From positions 372,001-436,000 of the forward strand of contig JBDHYF010000001.1 of NCBI GenBank assembly GCA_039811185.1: a stretch of DNA of 64,000 bases, read 5' to 3'. The translations under genes were made by a program, and so were the position numbers. Shown piece by piece: positions 15,397 through 24,489 of the stretch (position 1 is its first letter; each line of letters starts with the position of its first letter). The DNA is from JAEZDR01 sp039811185 (GTDB lineage Bacteria; Bacteroidota; Bacteroidia; Chitinophagales; Chitinophagaceae). Under the pieces are notes generated by a model. The model was not told the DNA's origin and did no database searches. It saw only the letters and a program-made list of their open reading frames with translations.

Positions 15397-16152
15397 ATGT
15401 CCGTTTTAAAAGAGCAGATTAATAAACAAAAATTGCCCGCACATATAGCAGTGATTATGGACGGTAATGGAAGATGGGCGAAGGAAAAGGGCGAAGACCG
15501 GCTTTACGGACATTTTCATGGCGTGCAAAGTGTGAGAGATGTGGTGGAGGGCTGCGCCGAACTGGGCATCGGCTACTTAACGCTGTATGCGTTCAGTACA
15601 GAAAACTGGGATCGCCCGGCAAATGAGGTGAGCGGACTGATGGAATTGTTAGTGGAAACCATCCGCAAAGAAGTGCCGGTGCTAAACAAAAACAACATAC
15701 GGTTAAATGTAATTGGCGATACCGGAATGCTACCTCCGCACGTGCTGGAACAACTGCATGAGGCCTTAAAAGAAACGGCAGGAAACACCGGACTGAATCT
15801 GATTATGGCGCTCAGCTACAGCAGTAGATGGGAAATAAAACAGGCGATTAAAAAGATAGCTTCCGACGTAAAAGAAGGAAAACTTCAACCGGAACAGATA
15901 GATCAGAATACGATTACGCAGTATTTGGAAACACATCGTTTTCCCGATCCGGAACTGATGATCCGTACCAGCGGCGAATTCCGCATCAGCAATTTTTTGC
16001 TTTATCAGCTCGCTTATTCCGAATTATATTTTACCGATACGTTATGGCCCGACTTCAGGAAAAACGATTTGTATAAAGCGATTCTCGACTTCCAGAAACG
16101 CGAAAGACGCTTCGGTAAAACCAGCGAACAAATTGTGAATACACATGCGTAA
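15397..16152 (+). CDS. uppS: Isoprenyl transferase (undecaprenyl diphosphate synthase)
   Basis: A 251-residue cis-prenyltransferase that condenses isopentenyl units to make undecaprenyl diphosphate, the lipid carrier for peptidoglycan and O-antigen. Motifs: HIAVIMDGNGRWA with the catalytic Asp, GHFHGVQSVRDVV, LTLYAFSTENWDRP, and the C-terminal MIRTSGEFRISNFLLYQLAYSELYFTDTLWPDF. Length is typical. It is followed 124 bases later by bamA and two ompH genes, the usual Bacteroidota envelope block. The upstream 150-base gap with the divergent T9SS gene contains TTAATTTG, a one-mismatch -7 box. Confidence 0.97.
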   Translation: MSVLKEQINKQKLPAHIAVIMDGNGRWAKEKGEDRLYGHFHGVQSVRDVVEGCAELGIGYLTLYAFSTENWDRPANEVSGLMELLVETIRKEVPVLNKNNIRLNVIGDTGMLPPHVLEQLHEALKETAGNTGLNLIMALSYSSRWEIKQAIKKIASDVKEGKLQPEQIDQNTITQYLETHRFPDPELMIRTSGEFRISNFLLYQLAYSELYFTDTLWPDFRKNDLYKAILDFQKRERRFGKTSEQIVNTHA

Positions 16153-16276
16153 AATGGCTGATTTTTTACAAATCTATTTAACACAGAGTTACAAATAATG
16201 CTGTTATTTTGCCCCGTCTTAAAATTTTTTACCCGAACCATAAAACATTTTTGAGGCCAGTACAAACCGCAACTGA

Positions 16277-19024
16277 ATGCAAAAAGCATATTTAATTCTC
16301 GTAGTTTTTTTTATCGGCCTGTCATCCGGAAAACTATTTGCCCAAACAGACACTTCCGGAAAAGTTACCCGGTTAAATCCGGAACTGCTTAACATTTTTG
16401 ATCAGAAAGTTCCTAAAAAATATAAGATATCATCTATTAAAGTAAGCGGAAACCGTTTTTTTGATGAAACGCTTCTAACGTCCATATCCGGATTAAACGT
16501 AGGCGAAGAAGTGGTGATACCGGGCGGCGACAACTTTGCCAAAGCCATTACCAAACTATGGAGCCAAAACTATTTTTCTGATATTGAAATTTACATTACC
16601 AACCTAACCGGTACCAACATCGACGTAGAAATTGCGGTTACTGAAAGGCCGCGTCTTTCTAAAGCCATTATCAAAGGAATCCGAAAGGGTGAGCAAGAAG
16701 ACCTTCAGGGCAAAATGGGCCTCGTTTCCGGACGCGTGGTTACCAATGCAGCGCTTCAGTCGGCCGAAGAAGCCATCAAAAAATATTATGATGACAAGGG
16801 ATTCAGAAATTCGCTCGTGCGTTTTGAAGAAGTGGCCGATCCGGCTATTCCCAACTCGGTTATTTTAAACATTCATGTTACAAAAGGCAGTAAAGTAAAG
16901 ATTAATCAGATCAACTTCAGCGGTAACGAAGCGCTGACTGACATCGACCTGAAAAAACAAATGAAGGGCACCAAGGAAATGAGTCGCCTTACCTTGCACC
17001 CGATTGCCGATAAAGGTGTACTTGCCGATCCGAAACGTTACAACTTCGAACAATATCTTCAGGATTGGGGGCCGCTCAGTTTTACCAAAACCAAGCGGGT
17101 GCTGGATCCTTACCTGCGGATTAAGCTACTTACTTCTGCAAAATTTAATCAAACAAAGTATGGTGAAGATCTGGAGAAGCTGATTGCTTACTACAACTCA
17201 CTCGGTTTCCGCGATGCGAGCATCGAAGACACGATGACCTATTACACCACCAACGGCAACATCAACATTGATATTAAATTAAACGAAGGCAATCAATATT
17301 ATTTCGGAAATATTAACTGGAGAGGAAATACAAAGTATTCCGATTCGCTTTTAACCGCAATTCTCGGAATTGAAAAAGGCGATATCTATAACCTCGATCT
17401 CCTCAACAAAAAACTCGGGAAAACCCTGTCGCCCGAAGGCGGCGACATCAGCGGTTTATATATGGACGATGGGTATCTGTTCTTCCGGACCGAACCCATT
17501 GAAACCGCTGTGTATAACGATACCATCGATTTCGAAATCCGGATTATAGAAGGCCCGCAGGCTACTATTAAAAATGTGCGCATCAGCGGAAACGACAAAA
17601 CAAAAGAACACGTAATTCGTCGCGAGTTGAGAACGATTCCGGGCGAAAAATTCAGCCGTACCGACCTCATCCGCTCACAAAGAGAAATTGCCAATCTTGG
17701 ATTTTTTAATCAGGAAAAAATCGGAATTAATCCGGTGCCGAATCCCGACGATGGAACGGTGGATATTAACTATAGCGTAGAAGAAAAATCGTCCGATCAG
17801 TTGGAACTTTCTGCCGGCTTTGGCGGAGGAATCGGCCTTACCGGAACACTCGGGGTTTCGTTTAATAATTTCTCCATCAAAAACATCTTTAAAAAATCGG
17901 CCTGGGATCCGTTACCGCAGGGCGACGGTCAGAAGCTGTCGCTTCGTTTTCAAAGCAATGGCCGTGCTTATCGTTCTTATAACTTCTCTTTTACCGAACC
18001 CTGGCTTGGCGGTAAAAAAAGGCAAGCGCTTTCCCTTAGTTTCTACGATACGAAATTTGCCAATGCGTACGATCCGTACACAGGCCAGTATTCAGCCGAT
18101 GCTGCCGACAACAGCTACTTTAAAACCACCGGCGTTTCGGTGGGCTTAAGCCGCCAGCTAAAATGGCCCGACGACTATTTTAACTTTGGCGTTGCCATAA
18201 ACTATGCACGCTATCAGCTTAAGAATTATCCCATCGATCAGGTGAATCTGAAAGGTTTCGACAATGGCATTTCAAACAACCTGAGCTTTAAGTTTAACCT
18301 GCAGCGCAGCAGCGTGGACAACCCCATATTTCCTCGCTCGGGCAACAACTTTTTATTAAGCCTTCAGCTCACGCCGCCCTGGTCGTTGTTCGATAAATCT
18401 ATTGTGGGCACTACCGACCCGGCAAAGAAGTATAAGTTTATCGAGTATCATAAATGGCGTATCACCGGCGACTGGTATGTTCCTCTGGGCAAGCCGCATG
18501 GCGAAGACCGCAACAAACAATTTGTACTTAAAGTTTCTGCTAAATACGGATTCCTCGGACGCTATACTTCCAAATTGGAAATATCGCCGTTTGAGCGCTT
18601 TCAGGTGGGCGATGCGGGCATCAGCAACAGCTTTGCCTTGTTAGGGTACGATATCATTTCTCAGCGCGGTTATCCTGTTTACGAAACGTCGAACCCCAAA
18701 TACAACCCCGATCAGCAAGGCGCTTCACAGTACTTCACCATGTTTAATAAGTACACGCTCGAAATGCGCTATCCGTTCTCTCTTAATCCGGGAAGCACTA
18801 TTTACGGCTTAACGTTTTTTGAAGCCGCTAACGGATGGTACAGCATGAAAGACTACAATCCGTTTAAACTGCGCCGTTCCGTGGGCGTGGGCATGCGCTT
18901 CTTCCTTCCAATGTTTGGATTGCTTGGATTTGATTACGGAATTGGATTAGACCGCTATGGCCCCAACACAGGAATGAAAGATGCGGCGCGGTTTACCTTT
19001 ATGCTTGGATTTGAGCCGGATTAA
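16277..19024 (+). CDS. bamA: Outer membrane protein assembly factor BamA
   Basis: A 915-residue Omp85 protein that folds and inserts beta-barrels into the outer membrane. After a signal peptide (YLILVVFFIGLSSGKLFAQ) come five POTRA-like repeats, visible as recurring IKVSGNRFFDETLL, IKGIRKG, INFSGNEALTDIDL, INWRGNTKYSD and VRISGNDKTKEHVIRREL elements. The C-terminal ~430 residues are the 16-strand barrel, with FGGGIGLTGTLGVSF near its start, VDNPIFPRSGNNF, and a terminal strand rich in alternating aromatics ending RFTFMLGFEPD. Bacteroidota versions are longer than the ~810 residues of E. coli. The neighbours uppS and two periplasmic Skp-like chaperones fit an envelope biogenesis operon. Confidence 0.96.
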   Translation: MQKAYLILVVFFIGLSSGKLFAQTDTSGKVTRLNPELLNIFDQKVPKKYKISSIKVSGNRFFDETLLTSISGLNVGEEVVIPGGDNFAKAITKLWSQNYFSDIEIYITNLTGTNIDVEIAVTERPRLSKAIIKGIRKGEQEDLQGKMGLVSGRVVTNAALQSAEEAIKKYYDDKGFRNSLVRFEEVADPAIPNSVILNIHVTKGSKVKINQINFSGNEALTDIDLKKQMKGTKEMSRLTLHPIADKGVLADPKRYNFEQYLQDWGPLSFTKTKRVLDPYLRIKLLTSAKFNQTKYGEDLEKLIAYYNSLGFRDASIEDTMTYYTTNGNINIDIKLNEGNQYYFGNINWRGNTKYSDSLLTAILGIEKGDIYNLDLLNKKLGKTLSPEGGDISGLYMDDGYLFFRTEPIETAVYNDTIDFEIRIIEGPQATIKNVRISGNDKTKEHVIRRELRTIPGEKFSRTDLIRSQREIANLGFFNQEKIGINPVPNPDDGTVDINYSVEEKSSDQLELSAGFGGGIGLTGTLGVSFNNFSIKNIFKKSAWDPLPQGDGQKLSLRFQSNGRAYRSYNFSFTEPWLGGKKRQALSLSFYDTKFANAYDPYTGQYSADAADNSYFKTTGVSVGLSRQLKWPDDYFNFGVAINYARYQLKNYPIDQVNLKGFDNGISNNLSFKFNLQRSSVDNPIFPRSGNNFLLSLQLTPPWSLFDKSIVGTTDPAKKYKFIEYHKWRITGDWYVPLGKPHGEDRNKQFVLKVSAKYGFLGRYTSKLEISPFERFQVGDAGISNSFALLGYDIISQRGYPVYETSNPKYNPDQQGASQYFTMFNKYTLEMRYPFSLNPGSTIYGLTFFEAANGWYSMKDYNPFKLRRSVGVGMRFFLPMFGLLGFDYGIGLDRYGPNTGMKDAARFTFMLGFEPD

Positions 19025-19101
19025 TGAAATGTAAATTGTGAGGACACCTAACCATTAAATCACTTAATTCGTTTTACTTTTTAACGCATAAATTTAGAAA
19101 G

Positions 19102-19614
19102 ATGAAGAAGATAGCATTGCTGGCTGCCCTGTTTTGTGTGGGTTATATTTCGGTTCAGGCACAGCGGTACGCGGTGATTGATACGCGATACATTCTTGAT
19201 AAAATTCCCGAATACAAAAGTGCAGAATCGAAGCTTCAGCAGGTGAGCGCGCAATGGCAGAATGAGATAGATAATTTGTCGGCTGTTTTGGATAAGATGT
19301 ATAAAGATTATGATGCCGAACAGTTTATGCTGAGCGACGATTTAAAGAAGAAGCGCGAAGATGAGTTATACAATAAGGAAAAAGAATTGCGCGAGTTACA
19401 AAAAAAGCGCTTTGGTTACGAAGGGGATTTGTTTAAAGAACGGCAGAAGCTGATTAAGCCGATACAAGACAGGGTGTACAACGCCGTGCAAAAACTTTCG
19501 GTAGCGAAAGCTTATGATTTTGTACTCGATAAAAGTGAGGGAATTACGGTTATATTTGCCGACCCAAAACTTGATAAGAGCGACGACATTCTGCGCGAAC
19601 TGGGAATAAAATAA
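19102..19614 (+). CDS. OmpH/Skp family periplasmic chaperone (paralogue 1)
   Basis: A 170-residue Skp-like protein: signal peptide (KKIALLAALFCVGYISVQAQ), then YAVIDTRYILDKIPEYKSAESKLQQVS at the base of the trimer fold. A long charged coiled coil follows (LKKKREDELYNKEKELRELQKKRFGYEGDLF) and a C-terminal DFVLDKSEGITVIFADPKLDKSDDIL. Skp binds unfolded outer-membrane proteins in the periplasm and hands them to BamA. It lies 77 bases after bamA and 51 before a second paralogue, a common tandem in Bacteroidota. Confidence 0.93.
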   Translation: MKKIALLAALFCVGYISVQAQRYAVIDTRYILDKIPEYKSAESKLQQVSAQWQNEIDNLSAVLDKMYKDYDAEQFMLSDDLKKKREDELYNKEKELRELQKKRFGYEGDLFKERQKLIKPIQDRVYNAVQKLSVAKAYDFVLDKSEGITVIFADPKLDKSDDILRELGIK

Positions 19615-19665
19615 AATTTACAACAACCTAAAAGCCTTTTGGCAAAAACAAAACAAAATTTCAAA

Positions 19666-20262
19666 ATGAAAAATTCGTTCCTTTTAATGCTTGTAATTGC
19701 ACTTGCCGGTTTTGTGCAACAAGCAAATGGCCAGCAAATGAAAATTGGTGTGTTTGATCTGGATCTGATGGTGCAGGCTATGCCCGGTTATCGCGCGGTT
19801 GACAGCTCTTTACAGATTTATGAAAGAGATTCCCTCTCTGCTGAATATGAGTTTTATAATACCGAATATAAGAGGCTTGACAGCACCTATAGCGCCGATT
19901 CTGCTGCGTCCAAAGCAAAGAGCGTTTTAGACCTTATTAAGCAACAACGCCAGCAGGTGGCAATGAACATTATTTACTGGCAGCAAATTGCGCAAAACAA
20001 GATTGAGCAAAAAAGAGCTATCATGGCGCAGCCGCTTTATGAGAAAGTGGCGAACGCCTACAAAAAAGTACTCGATACCAGAAAGTACACGCTTATCTTA
20101 AAGCCGAACACCTTCGAACTGGGTTCCAACATCGAAAACATTTTCCCTTACGTGGCCCGCGAACTGAAAATAGAGCTTCCGGCTGAATTAGGTGGCGGAC
20201 AGCCTTTAGATGATGACGAGCCGGTAAAAAAACCTGCCCCGAAAACCACGCCTAAAAAATAG
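19666..20262 (+). CDS. OmpH/Skp family periplasmic chaperone (paralogue 2, with basic tail)
   Basis: A 198-residue second Skp-like protein. The ATG at 19666 gives a clean signal peptide (NSFLLMLVIALAGFVQQANGQ); an in-frame TTG at 19639 would spoil it. The family pattern is IGVFDLDLMVQAMPGYRAVDSSLQIY, a coiled coil through QQRQQVAMNIIYWQQIAQNKIEQKR, and a C-terminal YTLILKPNTFELGSN. Unlike paralogue 1 it ends in an acidic-then-basic Pro-rich tail (DDDEPVKKPAPKTTPKK). Divergence between the two suggests different clients. A terminator-like hairpin follows before murI. Confidence 0.92.
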   Translation: MKNSFLLMLVIALAGFVQQANGQQMKIGVFDLDLMVQAMPGYRAVDSSLQIYERDSLSAEYEFYNTEYKRLDSTYSADSAASKAKSVLDLIKQQRQQVAMNIIYWQQIAQNKIEQKRAIMAQPLYEKVANAYKKVLDTRKYTLILKPNTFELGSNIENIFPYVARELKIELPAELGGGQPLDDDEPVKKPAPKTTPKK

Positions 20263-20286
20263 TCGGTTTTAAACAGAATATCGTTC

Positions 20287-20322
20287 AAACCACCTGTTGA
20301 AGCAGGTGGTTTGTTATTTTTG
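20287..20322 (+). terminator. Terminator-like hairpin between ompH and murI
   Basis: A perfect 10-bp stem AAACCACCTG/CAGGTGGTTT with loop TTGAAG is followed by a T-rich tract. The tract contains the predicted murI -7 box, so the element probably ends the envelope operon and overlaps the next promoter. Confidence 0.7.
20315..20322 (+). promoter_or_regulatory. Predicted -7 element for murI
   Basis: TATTTTTG is a perfect TAnnTTTG match ending four bases before the murI ATG, so the predicted transcript is nearly leaderless. The terminator hairpin occupies the spacer. Confidence 0.5.
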
Positions 20323-20326
20323 AAAG

Positions 20327-21151
20327 ATGATGAAACAGCCGGTTGGTATTTTCGATTCGGGATTTGGCGGCCTTACGGTAATGAAGGAAATTGTTCAGCT
20401 CCTGCCTCAGTACGATTATATTTATTTAGGCGATAATGCACGTGCTCCATACGGCAGCCGTTCGTTCCAAACGGTTTACGATTATACGCTTCAGGCAGTG
20501 CAGTGGCTGTTTAAACAACAATGTCCCATTGTGATACTTGCATGCAATACCGCATCAGCAAAAGCCCTTCGAAATATTCAGCAAAACCATCTTCCAAACC
20601 ACTGGCCGGAAAGGCGCGTGCTCGGTGTGATACGGCCCACATCGGAAGTGATTGGCAACTATTCGGCAACAAAAAAAGTAGGCGTGCTCGCCACAACCGG
20701 CACGGTGGAATCCAACTCATATAAAATAGAAATTGATAAATTTTTTCCGGAGGTGGAGGTGTATCAGCAGGCTTGTCCGCTATGGGTTCCGCTGATTGAA
20801 AACGGTGAACAAAATTCCGAAGGGGCGGATTATTTTGTTCGGCAAGATGTGCAGAAATTGTTTGCTCAGAACGGGCAGATCGATACACTGCTCCTAGCGT
20901 GCACGCACTACCCGCTGCTGTTGGATAAGATTAAAGCGGCTGCCGACCGCCCCGTTACCATCATTAGTCAGGGTGAGATTGTAGCGAAGAGTTTTCAGCA
21001 TTATCTCGAACGCCATCCCGAACTAGAGCAGCAGATTTCACAACAAGCCACAAGAGCTTTTTTCACAACCGATGACACGGAAACCTTTAATAGAAAAGCT
21101 TCAGTTTTTTATGCGTCGGCTGTGGAGGCGCAGCAGGCCGAATTACAATAA
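20327..21151 (+). CDS. murI: Glutamate racemase
   Basis: A 274-residue MurI, which converts L- to D-glutamate for peptidoglycan. The catalytic Cys pair is visible in LACNTASAKALR and LLACTHYPLLLDKI. The N-terminus PVGIFDSGFGGLTVMKEI and the YLGDNARAPYGSRS segment are family hallmarks. The start is one of two adjacent ATG codons (20327 or 20330). It has its own predicted promoter and is convergent with the glutathione peroxidase gene, only one base between stops. Confidence 0.97.
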   Translation: MMKQPVGIFDSGFGGLTVMKEIVQLLPQYDYIYLGDNARAPYGSRSFQTVYDYTLQAVQWLFKQQCPIVILACNTASAKALRNIQQNHLPNHWPERRVLGVIRPTSEVIGNYSATKKVGVLATTGTVESNSYKIEIDKFFPEVEVYQQACPLWVPLIENGEQNSEGADYFVRQDVQKLFAQNGQIDTLLLACTHYPLLLDKIKAAADRPVTIISQGEIVAKSFQHYLERHPELEQQISQQATRAFFTTDDTETFNRKASVFYASAVEAQQAELQ

Positions 21152-21152
21152 A

Positions 21153-21737
21153 TTATTTGAAAAGAGCATCCTTCACTTCGCGCATGGGTTCGGCGGTTGA
21201 TGGAAATACCGCCAGCAGCCTGCCGTCTTCCGAAACGAGATATTTACAAAAATTCCAGTCGGGAGCTTTGTCGTTCCATCCGTTTTTTTCCGCATCAGTC
21301 AGCCATTGAAAAACCGGATTTTGTTGTGCATTCCGGATAACGACTGATTTCTTTGCTATAGGAAATTTTACCCCATAATTCATTTTACAAAAAACCTCTA
21401 TTTCTTCATCACTCCCCGGCTCTTGCTGTCCGAAATCGTTCGACGGAAAACCGATAATCAGCAACTCGTTGCTATGATTGTTGAACAATTCCTGTAGTTG
21501 ATGGTACTGAGGCGTGTATCCGCAATTGCTTGCTGTATTTACCAGCAGCAGCTTTTTTCCTTTTAGCTTTTCGGCGCTTAGCGTTTCGCCGTTGTTTAGA
21601 GTAATATCAAGGTCATAAAAAGAGGTAAGCGGTTCTACATTGTTATTCGCTGCCATGAGTTTGTTTTTTTTATTGAGGTGTTTATGCCGGATGAAAACAG
21701 GATAAATCCATCTCAGTAACCGTTGTTTTAAGTTCAT
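21153..21737 (-). CDS. Glutathione peroxidase family protein
   Basis: A thioredoxin-fold peroxidase with a peroxidatic Cys rather than selenocysteine: LLLVNTASNCGYTPQYHQLQELF. The other catalytic-triad elements are GFPSNDFGQQEPGSDEEI (Gln) and WNFCKYLVSEDGRLLAVF (Trp/Asn). Such bacterial enzymes usually reduce peroxides with thioredoxin. At 194 residues it carries ~28 extra N-terminal residues (LRWIYPVFIRHKHLNKKNKL) that might be a short membrane-associating leader; alternatively translation starts at the internal ATG before AANNNVEPLTSFYDLD. It lies four bases after the aldehyde dehydrogenase gene, so the two are probably co-transcribed. Confidence 0.92.
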   Translation of the reverse strand: MNLKQRLLRWIYPVFIRHKHLNKKNKLMAANNNVEPLTSFYDLDITLNNGETLSAEKLKGKKLLLVNTASNCGYTPQYHQLQELFNNHSNELLIIGFPSNDFGQQEPGSDEEIEVFCKMNYGVKFPIAKKSVVIRNAQQNPVFQWLTDAEKNGWNDKAPDWNFCKYLVSEDGRLLAVFPSTAEPMREVKDALFK

Positions 21738-21741
21738 ATAG

Positions 21742-23085
21742 CTATCGAAACAGACGTTTAAAGATACCGAGTTTTCCGCTGTAGGGTGGATACTTTAAAG
21801 AAGGATCTATCCAATTTGCGGTCTTTACAATTGCTTTGGGCCTGCTGAAAGTATAAAAGCTGAAACGGCCGTGATACTGCCCTTGGCCGCTGTTTCCCAC
21901 TCCTCCGAACGGAAGATGTACATTGCCTACATGTACCAAAGTGTTGTTGATGCAACCACCGCCAAACGGCAGTCGTAAAAAGAAATCCTGCACAGATTGG
22001 CTTTCGCTGAAAACATAAAGCGCCAGTGGGTTGGCGTTCTTCGAGATAACAGACGCCGCCTCCTCCGGAGTGCCATAGGCTATAACAGGGAGTACGGGCC
22101 CAAAGATTTCTTCCTGCATTACGGTTGTTTCGGTGGTGGAGGGAAACAGAATCGTTGGTTCAATATACCGTTGCTCTTCGCTTGTTCCACCGCCGTAAGC
22201 GATGGTCCCTTCCCGGAGATAAGACTTTATTCTGTTGAAGTGCTTTGTGTTGATGATTCTTCCGTAATCGTTGGAAGCAGTGGCATCGGGGCCGAACATT
22301 TTTTTGACAGCTGCTTTCAGTTCTGTCACGAACGCTTCTTTCACATCTTGATGCACCAACACATAATCAGGAGCAATGCAGGTTTGGCCGGCGTTGGTAA
22401 ATTTTCCCCAGGCAATACGTTTAGCTGCGGTTTTTATGTCGGCCGTTTTATCCACTACACAAGGGCTTTTGCCACCGAGCTCCAGCGTATAGGGAATGAG
22501 ATGTCCGGCGCACATGGCGGCTATTTTTTTTCCGGTTTCGGTGCTGCCGGTATAAAAAACATAATCGGGTTTTATCTGCTCAAAAAGTTCGGGAATCACC
22601 TTTTCGCCGGATCCGCAGGTAACGGTTATGTAGTGCTGCGGATAAATGGAAGCGATTATTTTTTTTAGAACGGCTGATGTGTGCGGGCTAAATTCAGAAG
22701 GTTTCACAACCGCGCAGTTGCCTGCGGCAATAGCGCCTATCAGCGGCGAAAGCGAAAGTTGAAGCGGATAATTCCAGGGAGAAATGATCAGACAGATGCC
22801 AAACGGGTCGTGCAGGATGCGACTCTTAGAGTAGAAGAGGGCCGCAGGTGTAGCAGCATGCTCCTCTTTCATCCATCTTTTTAAATGTTTTAAAGCAAAG
22901 CTGATTTCTTTTAAAACAATGCCCGTTTCGGTGAGATAGCTTTCTTCTTTACTCTTCTTTAAATCGGCAAACAATGCGTGGGCAATTTCGGCCTCGTGCT
23001 CCTTTACCGCATGGCGCAATAGCACAAGCTGCTTTTTTCTAAAGGCGTAAGGCAATGTTTGGCCCGACCGGTAAAATGAGCGCAT
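21742..23085 (-). CDS. Aldehyde dehydrogenase family protein (class 3-like)
   Basis: A 447-residue NAD(P)-dependent aldehyde dehydrogenase. The catalytic Glu is in YTLELGGKSPCVV, the catalytic Cys in FTNAGQTCIAPDYVLV, and IISPWNYPLQLSLSPLIGAIAAGNCAVVKPSE is the classic cofactor-binding region. The C-terminal LPFGGVGNSGQGQYHGRFSFYTFSRPK is typical of class 3 enzymes, which lack a long N-terminal extension and often act on fatty or aromatic aldehydes. I chose ATG 23085, 17 bases after the glycosylase stop; a GTG at 23097 is possible, and starts further upstream overlap the glycosylase gene. It may form an operon with the glycosylase and the peroxidase, suggesting detoxification of oxidative or alkylating damage. 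Confidence 0.93.
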   Translation of the reverse strand: MRSFYRSGQTLPYAFRKKQLVLLRHAVKEHEAEIAHALFADLKKSKEESYLTETGIVLKEISFALKHLKRWMKEEHAATPAALFYSKSRILHDPFGICLIISPWNYPLQLSLSPLIGAIAAGNCAVVKPSEFSPHTSAVLKKIIASIYPQHYITVTCGSGEKVIPELFEQIKPDYVFYTGSTETGKKIAAMCAGHLIPYTLELGGKSPCVVDKTADIKTAAKRIAWGKFTNAGQTCIAPDYVLVHQDVKEAFVTELKAAVKKMFGPDATASNDYGRIINTKHFNRIKSYLREGTIAYGGGTSEEQRYIEPTILFPSTTETTVMQEEIFGPVLPVIAYGTPEEAASVISKNANPLALYVFSESQSVQDFFLRLPFGGGCINNTLVHVGNVHLPFGGVGNSGQGQYHGRFSFYTFSRPKAIVKTANWIDPSLKYPPYSGKLGIFKRLFR

Positions 23086-23102
23086 CGCGTTTTCCACAAA
23101 AT

Positions 23103-23708
23103 TTATTTTAAGGGTGCAGTGTCTTTCCAGTTCCACAAATAAAGACAGGCATACGACTGATAAGGATGCCACTTCTTCGACAACTTTATCATCTTTTCCT
23201 TCCGCTCTTTTATCGGCAATTGTTCAAGCTTGTATAAGGCCGTCATCGCCTTCTGAATTCCAAGATCATCAACAGCAAATACGTCTTCGCGGCCAAGGGT
23301 AAACATCAACAGCATTTCAACCGTCCATCGGCCTACGCCTTTTATCTGCGTCAACAAGTCAATAATCTCATCGTTGTCAAGAAATTCAAACGCAGCATCG
23401 GTAAGTGCATGCTCCGTCCAAAATGCCGCCACGTTTTTAACGTATTGAACCTTGGCGTTGCTGAGCCCGATTGATCGAAGCTGTTCGTCTGTCAGCTTCA
23501 AAACCTGATGGGGAGAAGGTTCCCGGCCATCGAAAAGATTTATGAAGCGGTCGTAAATAATTTTTGCAACGCGGGTGCTGAGTTGCTGTCCCATGATAGC
23601 CGACATCAACCGCAGCGGTACATTTTTTCTTTTTTCCAACACATTAAAATTTACCGACAACGCCGGGGCCAGTTTTTTATCGGCAGCCAAAACTTCAAGG
23701 TGTTTCAT
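23103..23708 (-). CDS. DNA-3-methyladenine glycosylase II-like (HhH-GPD) protein
   Basis: A 201-residue HhH-GPD DNA glycosylase. It shows RLMSAIMGQQLSTRVAKIIYDRF, the helix-hairpin-helix ITQIKGVGRWTVEMLLMF-type segment, and the catalytic Asp in FAVDDLGIQKA. These enzymes excise alkylated bases such as 3-methyladenine in base-excision repair. It lacks the extra N-terminal domain of E. coli AlkA, as many bacterial homologues do. It heads the minus-strand trio with the dehydrogenase and peroxidase and diverges from mnmD over 33 bases. Confidence 0.92.
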   Translation of the reverse strand: MKHLEVLAADKKLAPALSVNFNVLEKRKNVPLRLMSAIMGQQLSTRVAKIIYDRFINLFDGREPSPHQVLKLTDEQLRSIGLSNAKVQYVKNVAAFWTEHALTDAAFEFLDNDEIIDLLTQIKGVGRWTVEMLLMFTLGREDVFAVDDLGIQKAMTALYKLEQLPIKERKEKMIKLSKKWHPYQSYACLYLWNWKDTAPLK

Positions 23709-23741
23709 ACGGAAAAGATAAATGTATTATTTTGATTGGAA

Positions 23742-24425
23742 ATGAAGAACCGGATTTTGTCGCGTACGGCAGATGGAAGCTGCACCTTTTTAATTCCAGA
23801 TGTGGATGTAACGTATCACAGCCGTCATGGTGCGTTGCAGGAAAGCGGGCATGTATTTATCGAATCCGGATTCCGCTGTGTCATGAATGGAAACGAAGGG
23901 CGGAACGAGCTAAGAATTTTTGAGATGGGATTTGGAACCGGACTAAATTGTTACCTCACCGCGAAAGAAGCAGCCCGCTATCCGTGTAGGGTCTACTATC
24001 ACGCATTGGAGGCCTATCCGTTGCAGCAAGAAGAATTATCGGAATATCTGAAAGAGTTCGATGACGAGATGACCAAAATCCATGATGCAGAATGGAATAA
24101 AACCGTGGAAGTGTTTCCCAATTTTTCGCTTCATAAACAACAAATTTCTTTACTGGATTTTTCTTTTTTGAAGCCGTTTCATCTGGTGTATTACGATGCC
24201 TTTGCGCCTTCGTTTCAGCCTGAACTGTGGACGGAGACGGTGTTTCAGAAGATATTCGGCGGGCTGCACGCGAATGGCATGTTGGTAACTTATTGCAGTA
24301 AGGGCGATGTAAGACGTGCGTTAGAAAGCGTTGGTTTTTTGGTGGAAAAATTAGCGGGCCCGAAAGGAAAACGGGAGATTTTGCGGGCGAGGAGGCCGGG
24401 TGTGGAAAACGACAAAAGAGCGTGA
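23742..24425 (+). CDS. mnmD: tRNA 5-methylaminomethyl-2-thiouridine methyltransferase MnmD
   Basis: A 227-residue stand-alone MnmD, the methyltransferase equivalent to the N-terminal half of E. coli MnmC. It completes mnm5s2U at the tRNA wobble position. SAM-binding motif I is LRIFEMGFGTGLNCYLTAKEA; VYYDAFAPSFQPELWTETVF carries the family's Asp-Ala-Phe-x-Pro motif; the N-terminus VDVTYHSRHGALQESGHVFIESG is typical. The start is ATG 23742; TTG 23736 is possible. A TTATTTTG box ends seven bases before the ATG. The FAD-dependent MnmC2 half is absent. Confidence 0.93.
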   Translation: MKNRILSRTADGSCTFLIPDVDVTYHSRHGALQESGHVFIESGFRCVMNGNEGRNELRIFEMGFGTGLNCYLTAKEAARYPCRVYYHALEAYPLQQEELSEYLKEFDDEMTKIHDAEWNKTVEVFPNFSLHKQQISLLDFSFLKPFHLVYYDAFAPSFQPELWTETVFQKIFGGLHANGMLVTYCSKGDVRRALESVGFLVEKLAGPKGKREILRARRPGVENDKRA

Positions 24426-24489
24426 ATAAATAAATTCCTTCGCATCATGAAAATGCAATTGATTTACAGAGCCAATAAACTGATCTCGT

